A DNA stretch of 64,000 nt. Source: Micromonospora parastrephiae. GTDB lineage: Bacteria; Actinomycetota; Actinomycetes; Mycobacteriales; Micromonosporaceae. Made by a program: the position numbers and the translations under genes. Below the pieces are notes generated by a model that was not told the origin of the DNA, searched no databases, and saw nothing but the letters and a program-made list of their open reading frames with translations. The DNA is taken from NCBI RefSeq assembly GCF_016802865.1, contig NZ_JAEVHM010000002.1, forward strand, positions 62,001-126,000. The letters are read 5' to 3'. Shown here piece after piece: positions 9,988-18,391 of the stretch (the first letter of the stretch is position 1; every line of letters starts with the position of its first letter).

Positions 9988-10215
9988 TCACTCCTCCGGC
10001 GCGATCAGCCGGTCGTCGGTGGCGTCGCGGACCGTGATCGCCTCCACCGGGCACGAGTCGGCGGCGTCGAGGATGACCTCGGCCGGGGCGACGACCTCGG
10101 CCAGCGGCGTGGACAGGCCGTCGACCAGGCGGAAGTGCTCGGGCGCGGTACCGGCGCAGATGCTCGTGCCGATGCAGCGGTGCGAGTCCACCCCGATCCG
10201 CCATGCGGTACTCAC
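9988..10215 (-). CDS. Ferredoxin, 3Fe-4S type (P450 partner)
   Basis: 75 aa from GTG at 10215, which overlaps the P450 stop (GTGA), so the two are translationally coupled. It keeps the Cys-x5-Cys pair (CIGTSIC) and a later SCPVEAI, the pattern of short single-cluster ferredoxins encoded beside actinobacterial P450s. Its expected role is to pass electrons from a ferredoxin reductase (not in this window) to the adjacent P450. Confidence 0.92.
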   Translation of the reverse strand: MSTAWRIGVDSHRCIGTSICAGTAPEHFRLVDGLSTPLAEVVAPAEVILDAADSCPVEAITVRDATDDRLIAPEE

Positions 10216-11441
10216 CAGGCCACCGGCATGCCGAGCAGGCCGCGCACCAACATGCCCCGCTTCCACTCGAGTTCGGCTTCCGGTACGGCGAGCCGCAATC
10301 CGGGCAGGCGAGTCACGAGGGTGGCGACGGCGACCTGCAACTCCATGCGGGCCAGCTGCGCGCCGACGCAGTGGTGTACGCCGTGCCCGAAGCCCAGGTG
10401 CGGGTTCTGCTCGCGGTCGAGATCCAGCCGGTCCGGGTCGGCGAAGACGGTACCGTCCCGATTCGCCGACGACAGCGAGCCGAGAACCGGCTCACCTGCC
10501 CGAACCAGCACCCCGGCGACCTCGACGTCCTCCTTGGCGTACCTGGCGAAGGAGGAGCCGACGCCGAGCGGCACGTACCGCAACAGTTCCTCGACCGCGG
10601 CCGGCACCAGCGACGGGTCGGCCCGCAGCCGAGCGACCTGGTCCGGATTGTGCAGCAGGACGTAGACGAAGTTGGGGATCTGGGTCACCGTGGTCTCGTG
10701 GCCGGCCGCGAGCAGCCCTGCGGCCAGCTCCACCAGCTCGGTCTCGCTGAGCCGATCCTGATTCTCGTCGCGGGCCCGCACCAACGCGCCGAGCAGGTCG
10801 TCGATCCCCGGCTCGCGGCGGCGCTCGGCGACCAAATCACCGATGTAGCCCCAGAGATTGTTCAGGTACTCCTGGATCGTTTCCAAGGGCAGGGAGGTGG
10901 TCGAGACGATCGCCTCGGACCAGGTGTGGAAGCGGTCGCGGTCGGCATACGGGACCCCGAGCAGCTCGCAGATCACCTGGATCGGCAGCGGCGTGGCGAC
11001 GTGCTCCACCAGGTCGGCGGGAGGACCGAGCCGGAGCATGTTGTCGACCAGTTCGTCGGCGATCTCCTGGGTTCGGGGTCGCAGCGCCTCTACCCGACGT
11101 GCCGTGAACGCCTTCGCCACCAGCCGGCGCAGCCGAGTGTGATCGGGCGGGTCCATGGTCAGCATGCCGCTGTACTGCTGGCGCGGGGTGAGCCTGGGCT
11201 CGTCGCGCTGGACGGCCGGGGCGCGGCCGAACCGCACGTCGCCGAGGACCGTGCGGACGTCCTCGTACCGGGTGGCGAGCCACGCCTCCTCGCCGTAGGG
11301 GAGCTTTACCCGGGTCATCGGCTCGTTCTCGCGCAGCTCGCCATAGGTCGGATCGACGACGAGGCGGTCGGGCACACTGAACGGGTACGGCCGCGCGGGC
11401 GGAACGGTTCGACTCTCGGTGGTCTGCGCGCTCTCCCTCAT
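10212..11441 (-). CDS. Cytochrome P450
   Basis: 409 aa from ATG 11441 (MRESAQTTESR; AAGGGAA upstream). I-helix oxygen-activation motif AAGHETT, K-helix ExxR (EELLR) and heme loop FGHGVHHC with proximal Cys358 are all intact. It resembles bacterial class I P450s of the CYP105/107 type, soluble monooxygenases often used in secondary metabolism or xenobiotic hydroxylation. It forms a two-gene operon with the overlapping ferredoxin. Substrate unknown; no biosynthetic cluster surrounds it. Confidence 0.95.
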   Translation of the reverse strand: MRESAQTTESRTVPPARPYPFSVPDRLVVDPTYGELRENEPMTRVKLPYGEEAWLATRYEDVRTVLGDVRFGRAPAVQRDEPRLTPRQQYSGMLTMDPPDHTRLRRLVAKAFTARRVEALRPRTQEIADELVDNMLRLGPPADLVEHVATPLPIQVICELLGVPYADRDRFHTWSEAIVSTTSLPLETIQEYLNNLWGYIGDLVAERRREPGIDDLLGALVRARDENQDRLSETELVELAAGLLAAGHETTVTQIPNFVYVLLHNPDQVARLRADPSLVPAAVEELLRYVPLGVGSSFARYAKEDVEVAGVLVRAGEPVLGSLSSANRDGTVFADPDRLDLDREQNPHLGFGHGVHHCVGAQLARMELQVAVATLVTRLPGLRLAVPEAELEWKRGMLVRGLLGMPVAW

Positions 11442-11545
11442 CCGGATTCCCTTCGTCGAGACGGCGTGATCCTCAGGCCGGCACCACGTTCGTAGCGGCG
11501 CCGGATTTGCCAGCGTCGAGGGCTCACGGACAGCACGCATCGACG

Positions 11546-11867
11546 TTCAGTAATCTGTCGATTTCGGATCGTAGCGGGAGATGTCGAAGATCGCCATGGC
11601 GGCCGATCCGCGTCCGTACGCGACAGCGTTCTCGTGGCGAACCGCTTGCGGGGCCTCGTCCTCGACGACCAGCCATTCCCCGCGTCGGTCGTCGCCGCCC
11701 GGCCGGCACCACCGTCATACCGATCTTCGGCTTCAAGGTTCGCAAGCCGGAGCCCTCGCAGACCCGCAGCGGGCTTCAGCCCCTGGCTGAGCCACGGCAT
11801 CAACTCCGCTGCGCCGGATCAACTTCCTTGACCCGGGACATCAACGCGGCCCGGAGGCGACGGGCGC
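11546..11867 (-). other. Gap with a possible gene remnant
   Basis: On the minus strand one frame reads GEWLVVEDEAPQAVRH and ends MAIFDISRYDPKSTDY with a stop at 11546-11548. That looks like the C-terminus of a real protein. No start or N-terminal half is visible in frame; a neighbouring frame (to 11803) could hold upstream sequence after a frameshift. The remaining bases up to the oxidoreductase stop at 11868 show nothing else. Confidence 0.3.
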
Positions 11868-12785
11868 TCAAGGGCGCACGCGGATGACGGTCTTGCCCTT
11901 GCGCCGCTCGGTCGGGTTGAGCGCGAGGATGGCGTCGTCGAGAGTCGCGACTGTTCCGATGTGCGTGCGAAGGCGCCCGTCTCGCACCCGGTCGACGATC
12001 TCCACCAGCTGACTCGGAACGGACTCGACGACGAAGTCGACCGCCAAGCCGTCGACAGGACGGGCCTCGACGGGTCCGACCACCGACACCAGCGTCCCGC
12101 CAGGCCGGATGATGCTCGCCGAGCGCCTTTGGATTTCACCGCCGATGACATCGAAGACCAGGTCGACCCCGCCGATGTCTTCGAGATCATCGTGGTCGAG
12201 GTCGAGGAACTCGTTCGCGCCGAAGTCGAGCGCCGCCTGGCGGTCCGCCGCCCGACCGGTACCGATGACGTGGGCGCCGAACTCCCGGGCGAGCTGCGTC
12301 ACCACTGACCCGACGGCGCCGGCGGCGCCGTGTGCGAGGACGCTCTGCCCCGCCTGAAGACGACCGTGCCGGAACAGGCCCTGCCACGCGGTCAGACCGG
12401 AGATCGGCAGGCTCGCACCCACCGTGAAGTCGACGTTCCCCGGCAGCGGCGCAAGGTTGCGTGCCTCCACGGCCGCGTACTCAGCCAGCGTTCCATCCCG
12501 GTGCCAGTCCGTGATCCCGAACACCCGCTGCCCCAGCGATAGTCCCGTCGTGCCGTAGCCGAGGGAGGAGACCACGCCGGCGAACTCGTGGCCGATGATC
12601 GCCTGGGCGCGATCGTGACCGGAGCGATCGACCCATGTCGAAGGCCATTCCCACTCCGCGGGGACGAAGCCCGACGCGTGGACCTCAACGACGACATCAT
12701 TGATCGCCGGCGTCGGCTCAGGCCGCTCCGCGAGTGTGATCCCGGCTGCTTCCGCGGCTTGATCCATCGCGACGATTGCCCTCAT
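11868..12785 (-). CDS. NADP-dependent zinc-free alcohol dehydrogenase / quinone oxidoreductase
   Basis: 305 aa MDR-superfamily protein. GroES-like N-terminal half (IIGHEFAGVV, LGQRVFGITDWHRDG) and a Rossmann half with the nucleotide-binding loop HGAAGAVGSVVTQLAR. No zinc-binding Cys cluster is seen, so it is zinc-independent like quinone oxidoreductases. It is divergent from the TetR gene at 12912, and two matched inverted repeats in between make it the probable TetR target. Likely substrate: an enone or quinone. Confidence 0.92.
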   Translation of the reverse strand: MRAIVAMDQAAEAAGITLAERPEPTPAINDVVVEVHASGFVPAEWEWPSTWVDRSGHDRAQAIIGHEFAGVVSSLGYGTTGLSLGQRVFGITDWHRDGTLAEYAAVEARNLAPLPGNVDFTVGASLPISGLTAWQGLFRHGRLQAGQSVLAHGAAGAVGSVVTQLAREFGAHVIGTGRAADRQAALDFGANEFLDLDHDDLEDIGGVDLVFDVIGGEIQRRSASIIRPGGTLVSVVGPVEARPVDGLAVDFVVESVPSQLVEIVDRVRDGRLRTHIGTVATLDDAILALNPTERRKGKTVIRVRP

Positions 12786-12832
12786 GGGTGCCTCCTTGTA
12801 TTTCGTGCTCGCCGGCTCTGCACGCCGCTTTC

Positions 12833-12848
12833 TGGGCCTGTCAGCCCA
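12833..12848. promoter_or_regulatory. Probable TetR operator O1
   Basis: Inverted repeat TGGGC-N6-GCCCA in the 126-bp divergent gap between the oxidoreductase and TetR genes. It matches the second copy 42 bp away (centre to centre, four helical turns). Confidence 0.7.
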
Positions 12849-12874
12849 GTAATGGCAGTCAACACGGCGCGAAG

Positions 12875-12890
12875 TGGGCTGTCAAGCCCA
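12875..12890. promoter_or_regulatory. Probable TetR operator O2
   Basis: Second TGGGC-N6-GCCCA inverted repeat (TGGGCTGTCAAGCCCA), placed just upstream of the TetR start at 12912 and so well placed for autoregulation. Confidence 0.7.
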
Positions 12891-12911
12891 GTCTGCGTTA
12901 TCGTGCGTGTC

Positions 12912-13742
12912 ATGGAAGCCACAACGGCAGCTCGGGTACCGCAGAAGCTCACGGGCAAGGGGCAGGCGACCCGAGCCCGCATCCTCGAGCACGCCGCGGA
13001 GCTCATCTACACCAAGGGCGTCCACGCGACGAACAACGAGCAACTCCGTCGCGCGGCAGGCATCAGCGGGTCACAGCTCAACCACTACTTCCCGACCAAG
13101 GAGAGCCTTGTCCTCGCGGTCATCGAGTGGCAGGCCGAGCGCGTCCTCGCGTTCCATCGCAGTGAGCGTTTCACCCACTTTGAAACCCTTGACTCCCTTC
13201 GGGAATGGGCGGGCTTCTACATCGCCTACGAGCGCTCCTACCGGGAAGGTTGCAGCCTCGGCTCGCTCGCCAGCGAGATCATCAAGACCGACCTTGACGT
13301 TCGCACGGAACTCGCGAACGCGTTCGAGCAGTGGAGAGACATCTTCCGAGATGGACTCGAACGTATGCAGAGGCTCGGCCGGATCAGCGTCGAGGCGGAT
13401 CCCACCCGACTGGCCTATCTCCTGCTCTCCGCCTTTCAGGGCGGCATGCTCCTCGCCCAGGTCGCCCGCGACGTCGCCCCACTGAAAGACACCCTGCGGG
13501 CAGCCATCGACTACGTGCAGACATTCGCGATGCCCCCTGCTGGCGCACTCGAAGATCACACTGAGGCCCAGCGCAAGCAGCCCGGCCGGCCCCGCAAGCT
13601 CGACCCCAACCAGTTCGCCACGGCCCGGGCCGCTCTCGCCGCCGGCCAACCGGTCGAGCAAGTCGCTGCGGCCTTCGGCGTCAGCCACGCCACCCTCTAC
13701 CGCCACCTCGCCGAACACGACAACGAACACACTTCGCCCTGA
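12912..13742 (+). CDS. TetR-family regulator with an extra C-terminal helix-turn-helix
   Basis: 276 aa from ATG 12912; the longer frame from 12588 runs through the divergent gene. The TetR helix-turn-helix covers residues about 18-65 (RILEHAAELIYTKGVHATNN, then ISGSQLNHYFPTKESL). After the ligand domain there is a linker (KQPGRPRKL) and a resolvase-like HTH (QVAAAFGVSHATLYRHL) at the C-terminus. That tail, resembling the DNA-binding end of Hin/resolvase proteins, is found on a subset of TetR regulators. Probably represses itself and the divergent oxidoreductase. Confidence 0.92.
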   Translation: MEATTAARVPQKLTGKGQATRARILEHAAELIYTKGVHATNNEQLRRAAGISGSQLNHYFPTKESLVLAVIEWQAERVLAFHRSERFTHFETLDSLREWAGFYIAYERSYREGCSLGSLASEIIKTDLDVRTELANAFEQWRDIFRDGLERMQRLGRISVEADPTRLAYLLLSAFQGGMLLAQVARDVAPLKDTLRAAIDYVQTFAMPPAGALEDHTEAQRKQPGRPRKLDPNQFATARAALAAGQPVEQVAAAFGVSHATLYRHLAEHDNEHTSP

Positions 13743-13794
13743 GCAGCAGCGACCAGGGCTGGCCGTGCTCGTTCTGCGGCTGGTTACACGATCC

Positions 13795-14400
13795 TTACCG
13801 GCACTCCACCGATGGCTGCGCAACGGCGGCGGTTTCCGAACCCTCGGCGAAGTCTGCTAGGTCCATCGCGTAAACGCGGACCTGGCGGCCGGTGTCCGGC
13901 TGCACCGTCTCGCGCTCCAGCGACATGCCCAGCTTGACCATCACCCGCGCGGACGCCTCGTTGCCGACGATGTGGATGCTGACCAGCCGCCGCAGGGCGA
14001 GCCGGGCACGAGTGTGGGCGACAACGGCCTGGGCCGCCTCGGTGGCCAGCCCCCGACCCCAGTACGCGCGGCCGAGCCGCCAGCCGATCTCCACGGCCGG
14101 CATGACCTCGGGCAGGAAGGTCGGCACCGCCAGTCCGGTGAAACCGGCCAGCTCGCCGGTCTCCTTGATCTCCACCGCGTACAGCCCGAAGCCGTGCTCG
14201 TCCCAGTGCCGCTGATAGGTGGCCAGACGCTCCGCGGTCGCGGCCCGGTCCAGGGTGCGGCCGTCATGGATGTAGCGCATCACCTCGGGCTGCGCGTTGA
14301 CCGCGGCGAACCCGTCCAGATCATCGCTTCGCCAGCGGCGCAACAGTAGCCGCGGAGTCTCCAGGGACGTGGCATCAAGGGAGCTTGTCGGGTCAGGCAC
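13795..14400 (-). CDS. GNAT family N-acetyltransferase (RimJ/RimL-like)
   Basis: 201 aa from GTG 14400 (GAAGGGG just upstream). Begins LETPRLLLRRWRSDDLDGFA, the usual opening of RimJ/RimL-type acetyltransferases. The acetyl-CoA loop is present as GRAYWGRGLATEAA, followed by VGNEASARVMVKLGM. Target unknown; the family acetylates ribosomal protein N-termini, small amines or antibiotics. Convergent with the TetR gene across 52 bp. Confidence 0.9.
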   Translation of the reverse strand: MPDPTSSLDATSLETPRLLLRRWRSDDLDGFAAVNAQPEVMRYIHDGRTLDRAATAERLATYQRHWDEHGFGLYAVEIKETGELAGFTGLAVPTFLPEVMPAVEIGWRLGRAYWGRGLATEAAQAVVAHTRARLALRRLVSIHIVGNEASARVMVKLGMSLERETVQPDTGRQVRVYAMDLADFAEGSETAAVAQPSVECR

Positions 14401-14669
14401 GTCCCCTTCGTAGCATTTCGGCGCCCAGGGGGCGATGGATAATCCGGTTGGGAAGCTGCCGGTGAACCGGCCAGGAAGGTGCGATTCGGTCGGGCCAGGT
14501 GCGGACGTCGCCAGCGGTTGCCGAGACGTGCAGGTGCGCGTCCGGCAGGACCCTGGCCAGCCCGGCGACGCCGCTGCCGGGGTGCGGTAGCGAAGCCGCA
14601 CCCCGGCAGGGACGCCGATCGGGACTGACATCATGACGACAGGTGTCGAGAGCCTCCCAGGGCTCCAGG
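14401..14669. other. Gap without a recognised gene
   Basis: 269 bp between the acetyltransferase start and the Cip1-like stop. Only shadow frames are visible. Confidence 0.5.
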
Positions 14670-15443
14670 TCAGCAGCCGAGCCGCTTACTCGACAGGGCG
14701 ATGTCGTCGATCCAGAGGTCGAACTCGTCCGGTGTCGTGCCGCCCTGGTAAAGCTGCCAGCCGATCTTCACCGTGTCGACCGTCGGCAGGACGAAGGGAA
14801 CATCGTTGCCACCGTGGTCGCTCGTGGAGGCGGTCAACTCCGGGTTCGCCACGCCGTCGATCCAAACCGCGACGCGGTTGTCCGCCGCGTCGATCTTCCA
14901 CTCGAAGCACTGCCAGGTGTCCTCGGCGACCGGGGCGGACTCCCGCCAGTTGGTCCAGTCGCCGGTCGGACCGCCGTCGGCGCCGACCCCCCAGAAGGTT
15001 CCGGGGACCGTGGGCGCGTACTGGCCGCCGACCGGACGGACGACCTCCGCGCTGCCGGTGCCGGTCGCCTCCACCAGCGTGAAGTGGGCCCAGTCCGGGG
15101 CCGTGGGGAAGGCATCGACGCGCAGACGCATCCGGCCGTAGAAGCGGTTGCCCGGCGCGGCGAAGTCGTCGACGCGCAGGAAGGCACGTCCGTTGTCAAC
15201 CGTGTGGATGTGCAGCACCTGGTTGCCACGACGGGCACGTTCGACGGTGAGCGTGCCGTGGCGGGTGTCGACGCCCCACTTCAACGTGCTGGGTCCCCCG
15301 GGAGGCAGTCGCTCGAAGTCCTCACAGAAGAGCAGGCCACGGGGGCACGAGGGCGGGGAGGCCCCCGCCGCGCCGGCAGGAATGCTGCCGACTGCGGCGC
15401 CGAGGATCAGGGCGGCGCTGAACACCGCGAGAGATTTGCGCAT
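14670..15443 (-). CDS. Secreted Cip1-like beta-jelly-roll protein (polysaccharide-lyase-like)
   Basis: 257 aa from ATG 15443, six bases after GGAGG; an ATG six bases upstream touches the RBS. The signal peptide is MRKSLAVFSAALILGAAVGS. The mature part starts LLFCEDFERLPPG and is rich in beta strands with paired Cys and Trp residues (FYGRMRLRVDAFP, CFEWKIDAADNRVAVWIDG). This pattern recalls Cip1-type jelly-roll proteins, related to family 20 polysaccharide lyases. Probably acts on plant or algal polysaccharides. The family call is by eye. Confidence 0.65.
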   Translation of the reverse strand: MRKSLAVFSAALILGAAVGSIPAGAAGASPPSCPRGLLFCEDFERLPPGGPSTLKWGVDTRHGTLTVERARRGNQVLHIHTVDNGRAFLRVDDFAAPGNRFYGRMRLRVDAFPTAPDWAHFTLVEATGTGSAEVVRPVGGQYAPTVPGTFWGVGADGGPTGDWTNWRESAPVAEDTWQCFEWKIDAADNRVAVWIDGVANPELTASTSDHGGNDVPFVLPTVDTVKIGWQLYQGGTTPDEFDLWIDDIALSSKRLGC

Positions 15444-16094
15444 CGTCATCCTCCAAGACGGCTGGTCTCCACCCAGGGGTCGGGCCAGCAGGAACTTTCC
15501 GGCCATCCGACGCTGCGGTGCTCCCGCTCGCACCGCTGCGGCGCGGTTGCCTCCGCCTGCGGCGATCCGAGCTATTCCGGCACGACCGCATCAGCTCCGG
15601 TTGCATTGATACACGTGACTATATGCGAAGGCGTCTGCATGGGTCCGTCCCGCTCCGGCCACGGATTACGCTGCCGGCCACGAGCGGCGCTCAGGACCGC
15701 CAGCGCCCACCGCCTTGCCGACGCCGCCCTCAGCGGACAACCCCTGGCCTGGCTCACCCGTTACCTCTTTGATCGTCCCAGCCGGGGACCCTCGGTCGCT
15801 CGGCCCGGTATGACTTCCTGCCCCTGTCGTTCGGATGATCCGGAGGGTGTTGTCGCCGGGTCGGGTGGCGTCGGCGGACCGCTGATAGTGACACGCCACC
15901 CCTGTTGGGATAGGTCTCTTCGTAACGTGGCTGCCGGCAGTCCGACGCCCGGACCAGCGGGCGACGGTCCCCGCTGGGTGGCTCTGTCCGCGTCGGATGC
16001 TGTCATCGTTGCTGTCGACAGCTCAGGCACCGACTTCAACCACCCGCCGTGCGTGGGCCTGCCGCTCGCGCGTTTGTCGGATAGCTTGTCCGGT
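15444..16094. other. Non-coding stretch with a dispersed repeat copy
   Basis: No convincing gene in about 650 bp. Positions about 15975-16026 carry the GCTGTC-N5-TTGCTGTCGACAGC element that also occurs at 39130-39173 and 45600-45636. In two of the three places it lies just before a small membrane-protein gene. Confidence 0.5.
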
Positions 16095-16517
16095 ATGGAC
16101 ATCGGCAATCATCACCGTCGAGCTGCTACTGGCAGCTCTCCGGACGAGAGTGCTTGGGTCTCGTCCCGGCCACCCCTGCCGGTGCTCATCGCCGCACTGC
16201 TCGTTACCGCTGGCGCACTGGTGCCACTCGGGTTACTCGTCCTGGTGCTGACCGAGTTCGAGGCCCGGAATCTGGTGCCAGTGCTACTGCTCGCCTTGGT
16301 CGGCGTGGGTGTCTGCGCGTCAATCGGGTACGGGCTGTGGCGCGGCTGGCGTGGGTCTCGGATCGTGGCCGTGGTGCTCGGCGTGCTGGTTCTGCTATCG
16401 GGGCTGAATTCGCTCGGGTCCAGCAACTCCGGATTTCTGCCGATAGCGTACGGCGCATTGGTGGCGCTGCTCGTGCTGGTTCCCGCCTCCGCCCGCGCCT
16501 GGTTCCGTCATTCCTGA
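16095..16517 (+). CDS. Small four-helix membrane protein
   Basis: 140 aa from ATG 16095. A polar N-terminus (MDIGNHHRRAATGSS) precedes about four hydrophobic helices with short basic loops (GLWRGWRGSR), ending SARAWFRHS. Codon use is normal for the genome. No family recognised. Confidence 0.75.
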   Translation: MDIGNHHRRAATGSSPDESAWVSSRPPLPVLIAALLVTAGALVPLGLLVLVLTEFEARNLVPVLLLALVGVGVCASIGYGLWRGWRGSRIVAVVLGVLVLLSGLNSLGSSNSGFLPIAYGALVALLVLVPASARAWFRHS

Positions 16518-16654
16518 CGCGCCCTTCAACATGGGATAGGCCCGCACCTGCCAGTGCTGCGCGCAGGGCAAGGGCGCCGCACGGCCCAAGGAGAAAGGCC
16601 CCTGCCGCGCCCTCGGCCGCTGCTGTCAGGCCGTCCCGTCGACGCGCACGGTGA

Positions 16655-16674
16655 GGCGATGCTGGTATCGAACC
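16655..16674 (-). repeat. 20-bp scrap of the tRNA-Val 3' region (att remnant)
   Basis: Exact 20-base match to the T-arm/acceptor part of tRNA-Val(CAC), the core repeated at 36371, 41729 and 52177. GCTCCCAA-type repeats follow at about 16799-16815, as they do near the other copies. Possibly a relic of an excised element or a partial integration event. Confidence 0.5.
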
Positions 16675-16939
16675 GTGCGGAACAGGACGCCGCACCCGCT
16701 CTGACCTGGTAAACGTGGAGCCGCAGGCAGGGGTGGGCGCAGTTGAGAAACGTTCGATGCCGTTGGGCACAGGTCAAGGCCGTTCAGGGCACCCCGTTGC
16801 TCCCAACCTGCTCCCCCAAAACCGGGCTCGCGGTAGCCGGCGGCGTATGCGGATCCGGTGGGCGGCGCCCCGACGTCTTGAGCGCCGTCGGCGCCGGCAT
16901 CGGCGGTTGGGCTGGTGTCGCGCTCGATAGCGGACGGAT

Positions 16940-17113
16940 CTATGCCGGCTCGCGCACGCCGCCGGCGTTGCCACCGTCGTCTGGCGTCGGTTCGGCCGGG
17001 GCTTCGGGCAGTTCATCCTGCGCGCCAGGCAGAAGGACGCCCGCGTCGTCGGGCACCGGTTCACGCGGGTCGATGGGCGGATACTGTTCGGGATCGAGAT
17101 CCGGTCCAGTCAT
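16940..17113 (-). CDS. Small acidic proline-rich protein
   Basis: 57 aa from ATG 17113 to TAG. Composition is strongly acidic and proline rich (MTGPDLDPEQYPPIDPREPV, then DDGGNAGGVREPA), with coding-like third positions. Unlikely to be chance, but no family is recognised and the ribosome site is weak. It abuts the broken sulfatase. Confidence 0.45.
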   Translation of the reverse strand: MTGPDLDPEQYPPIDPREPVPDDAGVLLPGAQDELPEAPAEPTPDDGGNAGGVREPA

Positions 17114-17179
17114 CAGGCGAGTATCCCTCGTCTTCCGGACTGCCGCTCGTCGGGCCCGCGAGCCGGGCGGCCTTCCCCT

Positions 17180-18168
17180 CGCCTTCGGAGTACAACTACG
17201 ACCTCAACGAGAACCACACCGTCGTCCACTACGGCAACCAACCGGCCGACTACCTGACCAACGTGCTGTCGCGCAAGGGCAAGGACTTCATCCAGCGTTC
17301 GGCGGCCGCCAACACGCCCTTCCTGCTGGAGGTCTCGACCTTCGCCCCGCACAGCCCGTTCACCCCGGCCGATCAAGACCTCGCCGACTTCCCCGGCCTC
17401 ACCGCCCCGCGCACCGCAGCGTACGACCGACTGCCCACCAACCCGCCGTCGTGGCTGGCCGGCAACGGGCCGCTGAGCGCGCAGGAAAAGAGCACCCTGG
17501 ACACGAACTTCCGCAAGCGTGCCCAATCCGTACAGGCGGTCGATCGACTGATCGGCAACTTGCGCGCCCAACTCACCACCAGCGGCATCGCTGACAACAC
17601 CTACGTGGTGTTCAGCTCCGACAACGGCTTTCACATGGGCGAGTACCGGCTGACCGGAGGCAAGCAAACCGCCTTCGACACCGACGTGCGGGTCCCGCTC
17701 GTCGTCGCCGGGCCGGGCGTCGTCCCCGGATCGCAGCGTGCCGAGATCGTGCAGAACATCGACCTGGCACCAACCTTCCAACGCATCGGCGCCGCCGACG
17801 TCGGCGCGCACGTCGACGGGCGCAACCTGCTCCCCCTCGCACAGGGCGACCCTGCGCCGAACTGGCGTACCGGGGCGTTGATCGAGCACCACGGGCCCAA
17901 CCAGGCGGCTGATGACCCCGACGCCCAGGACCTGCGCAACGGCAGCCCAGTCACCTACGAGGCCCTACGAACTGCGACCTACACCTACGTCGAGTACTCA
18001 AACGGCGAACGGGAGTACTACAACCGGACCGTCGACCCCCACCAGCTCGACAACATCGCCGCCGGGCTCTCGGCCACGCGACTGGCGGCGCTGCACGATG
18101 CGCTTGCGGCGTACGTCGCCTGCCACAGCCACTCGGCGTGCTGGACGGCAGGTCACGTGCCGGCCTGA
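17180..18168 (+). pseudogene. Sulfatase, N-terminally truncated
   Basis: The frame matches the middle and C-terminal parts of type I sulfatases: NYDLNENHTVVHYGN, APHSPFTPADQD, VFSSDNGFHMGEYRL and the C-terminal DPHQLDNIA. The first third, which would hold the metal-binding Asp pair and the CxPSR formylglycine motif, is absent. Sequence upstream of about 17180 is unrelated, and no start codon or ribosome site fits. The enzyme cannot be active as encoded. A strong stem-loop follows at 18186-18225. Confidence 0.8.
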
Positions 18169-18185
18169 CGGCGCGCCAACGCAAC

Positions 18186-18225
18186 GGCCCTGACCTGCGG
18201 CCTCGCGCTGTCGCAGGTCAGGGCC
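18186..18225. terminator. Strong stem-loop after the sulfatase remnant
   Basis: Perfect 14-bp stem GGCCCTGACCTGCG / CGCAGGTCAGGGCC with a 12-base loop, 17 bp after the sulfatase stop. Confidence 0.75.
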
Positions 18226-18391
18226 GGCAACGACGAGTTGGCCACCAAGGCGCGAGACGCATCAATCCTGCGGACTCACGTTCTTCCCCGCTGGACCGAC
18301 GTGCCGGATCGACTTTTGCTGAGTCGGGACCGTAGCTGCTTGGCAAGGCGAAGAAATGAGGACCAGCACGCGGGCCATAAGATCTACTTCT

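Noticed and set aside
8839-10665. 608-codon plus-strand frame
   Set aside because: Runs antisense through DUF418, the repeat protein, ferredoxin and P450; composition not protein-like.
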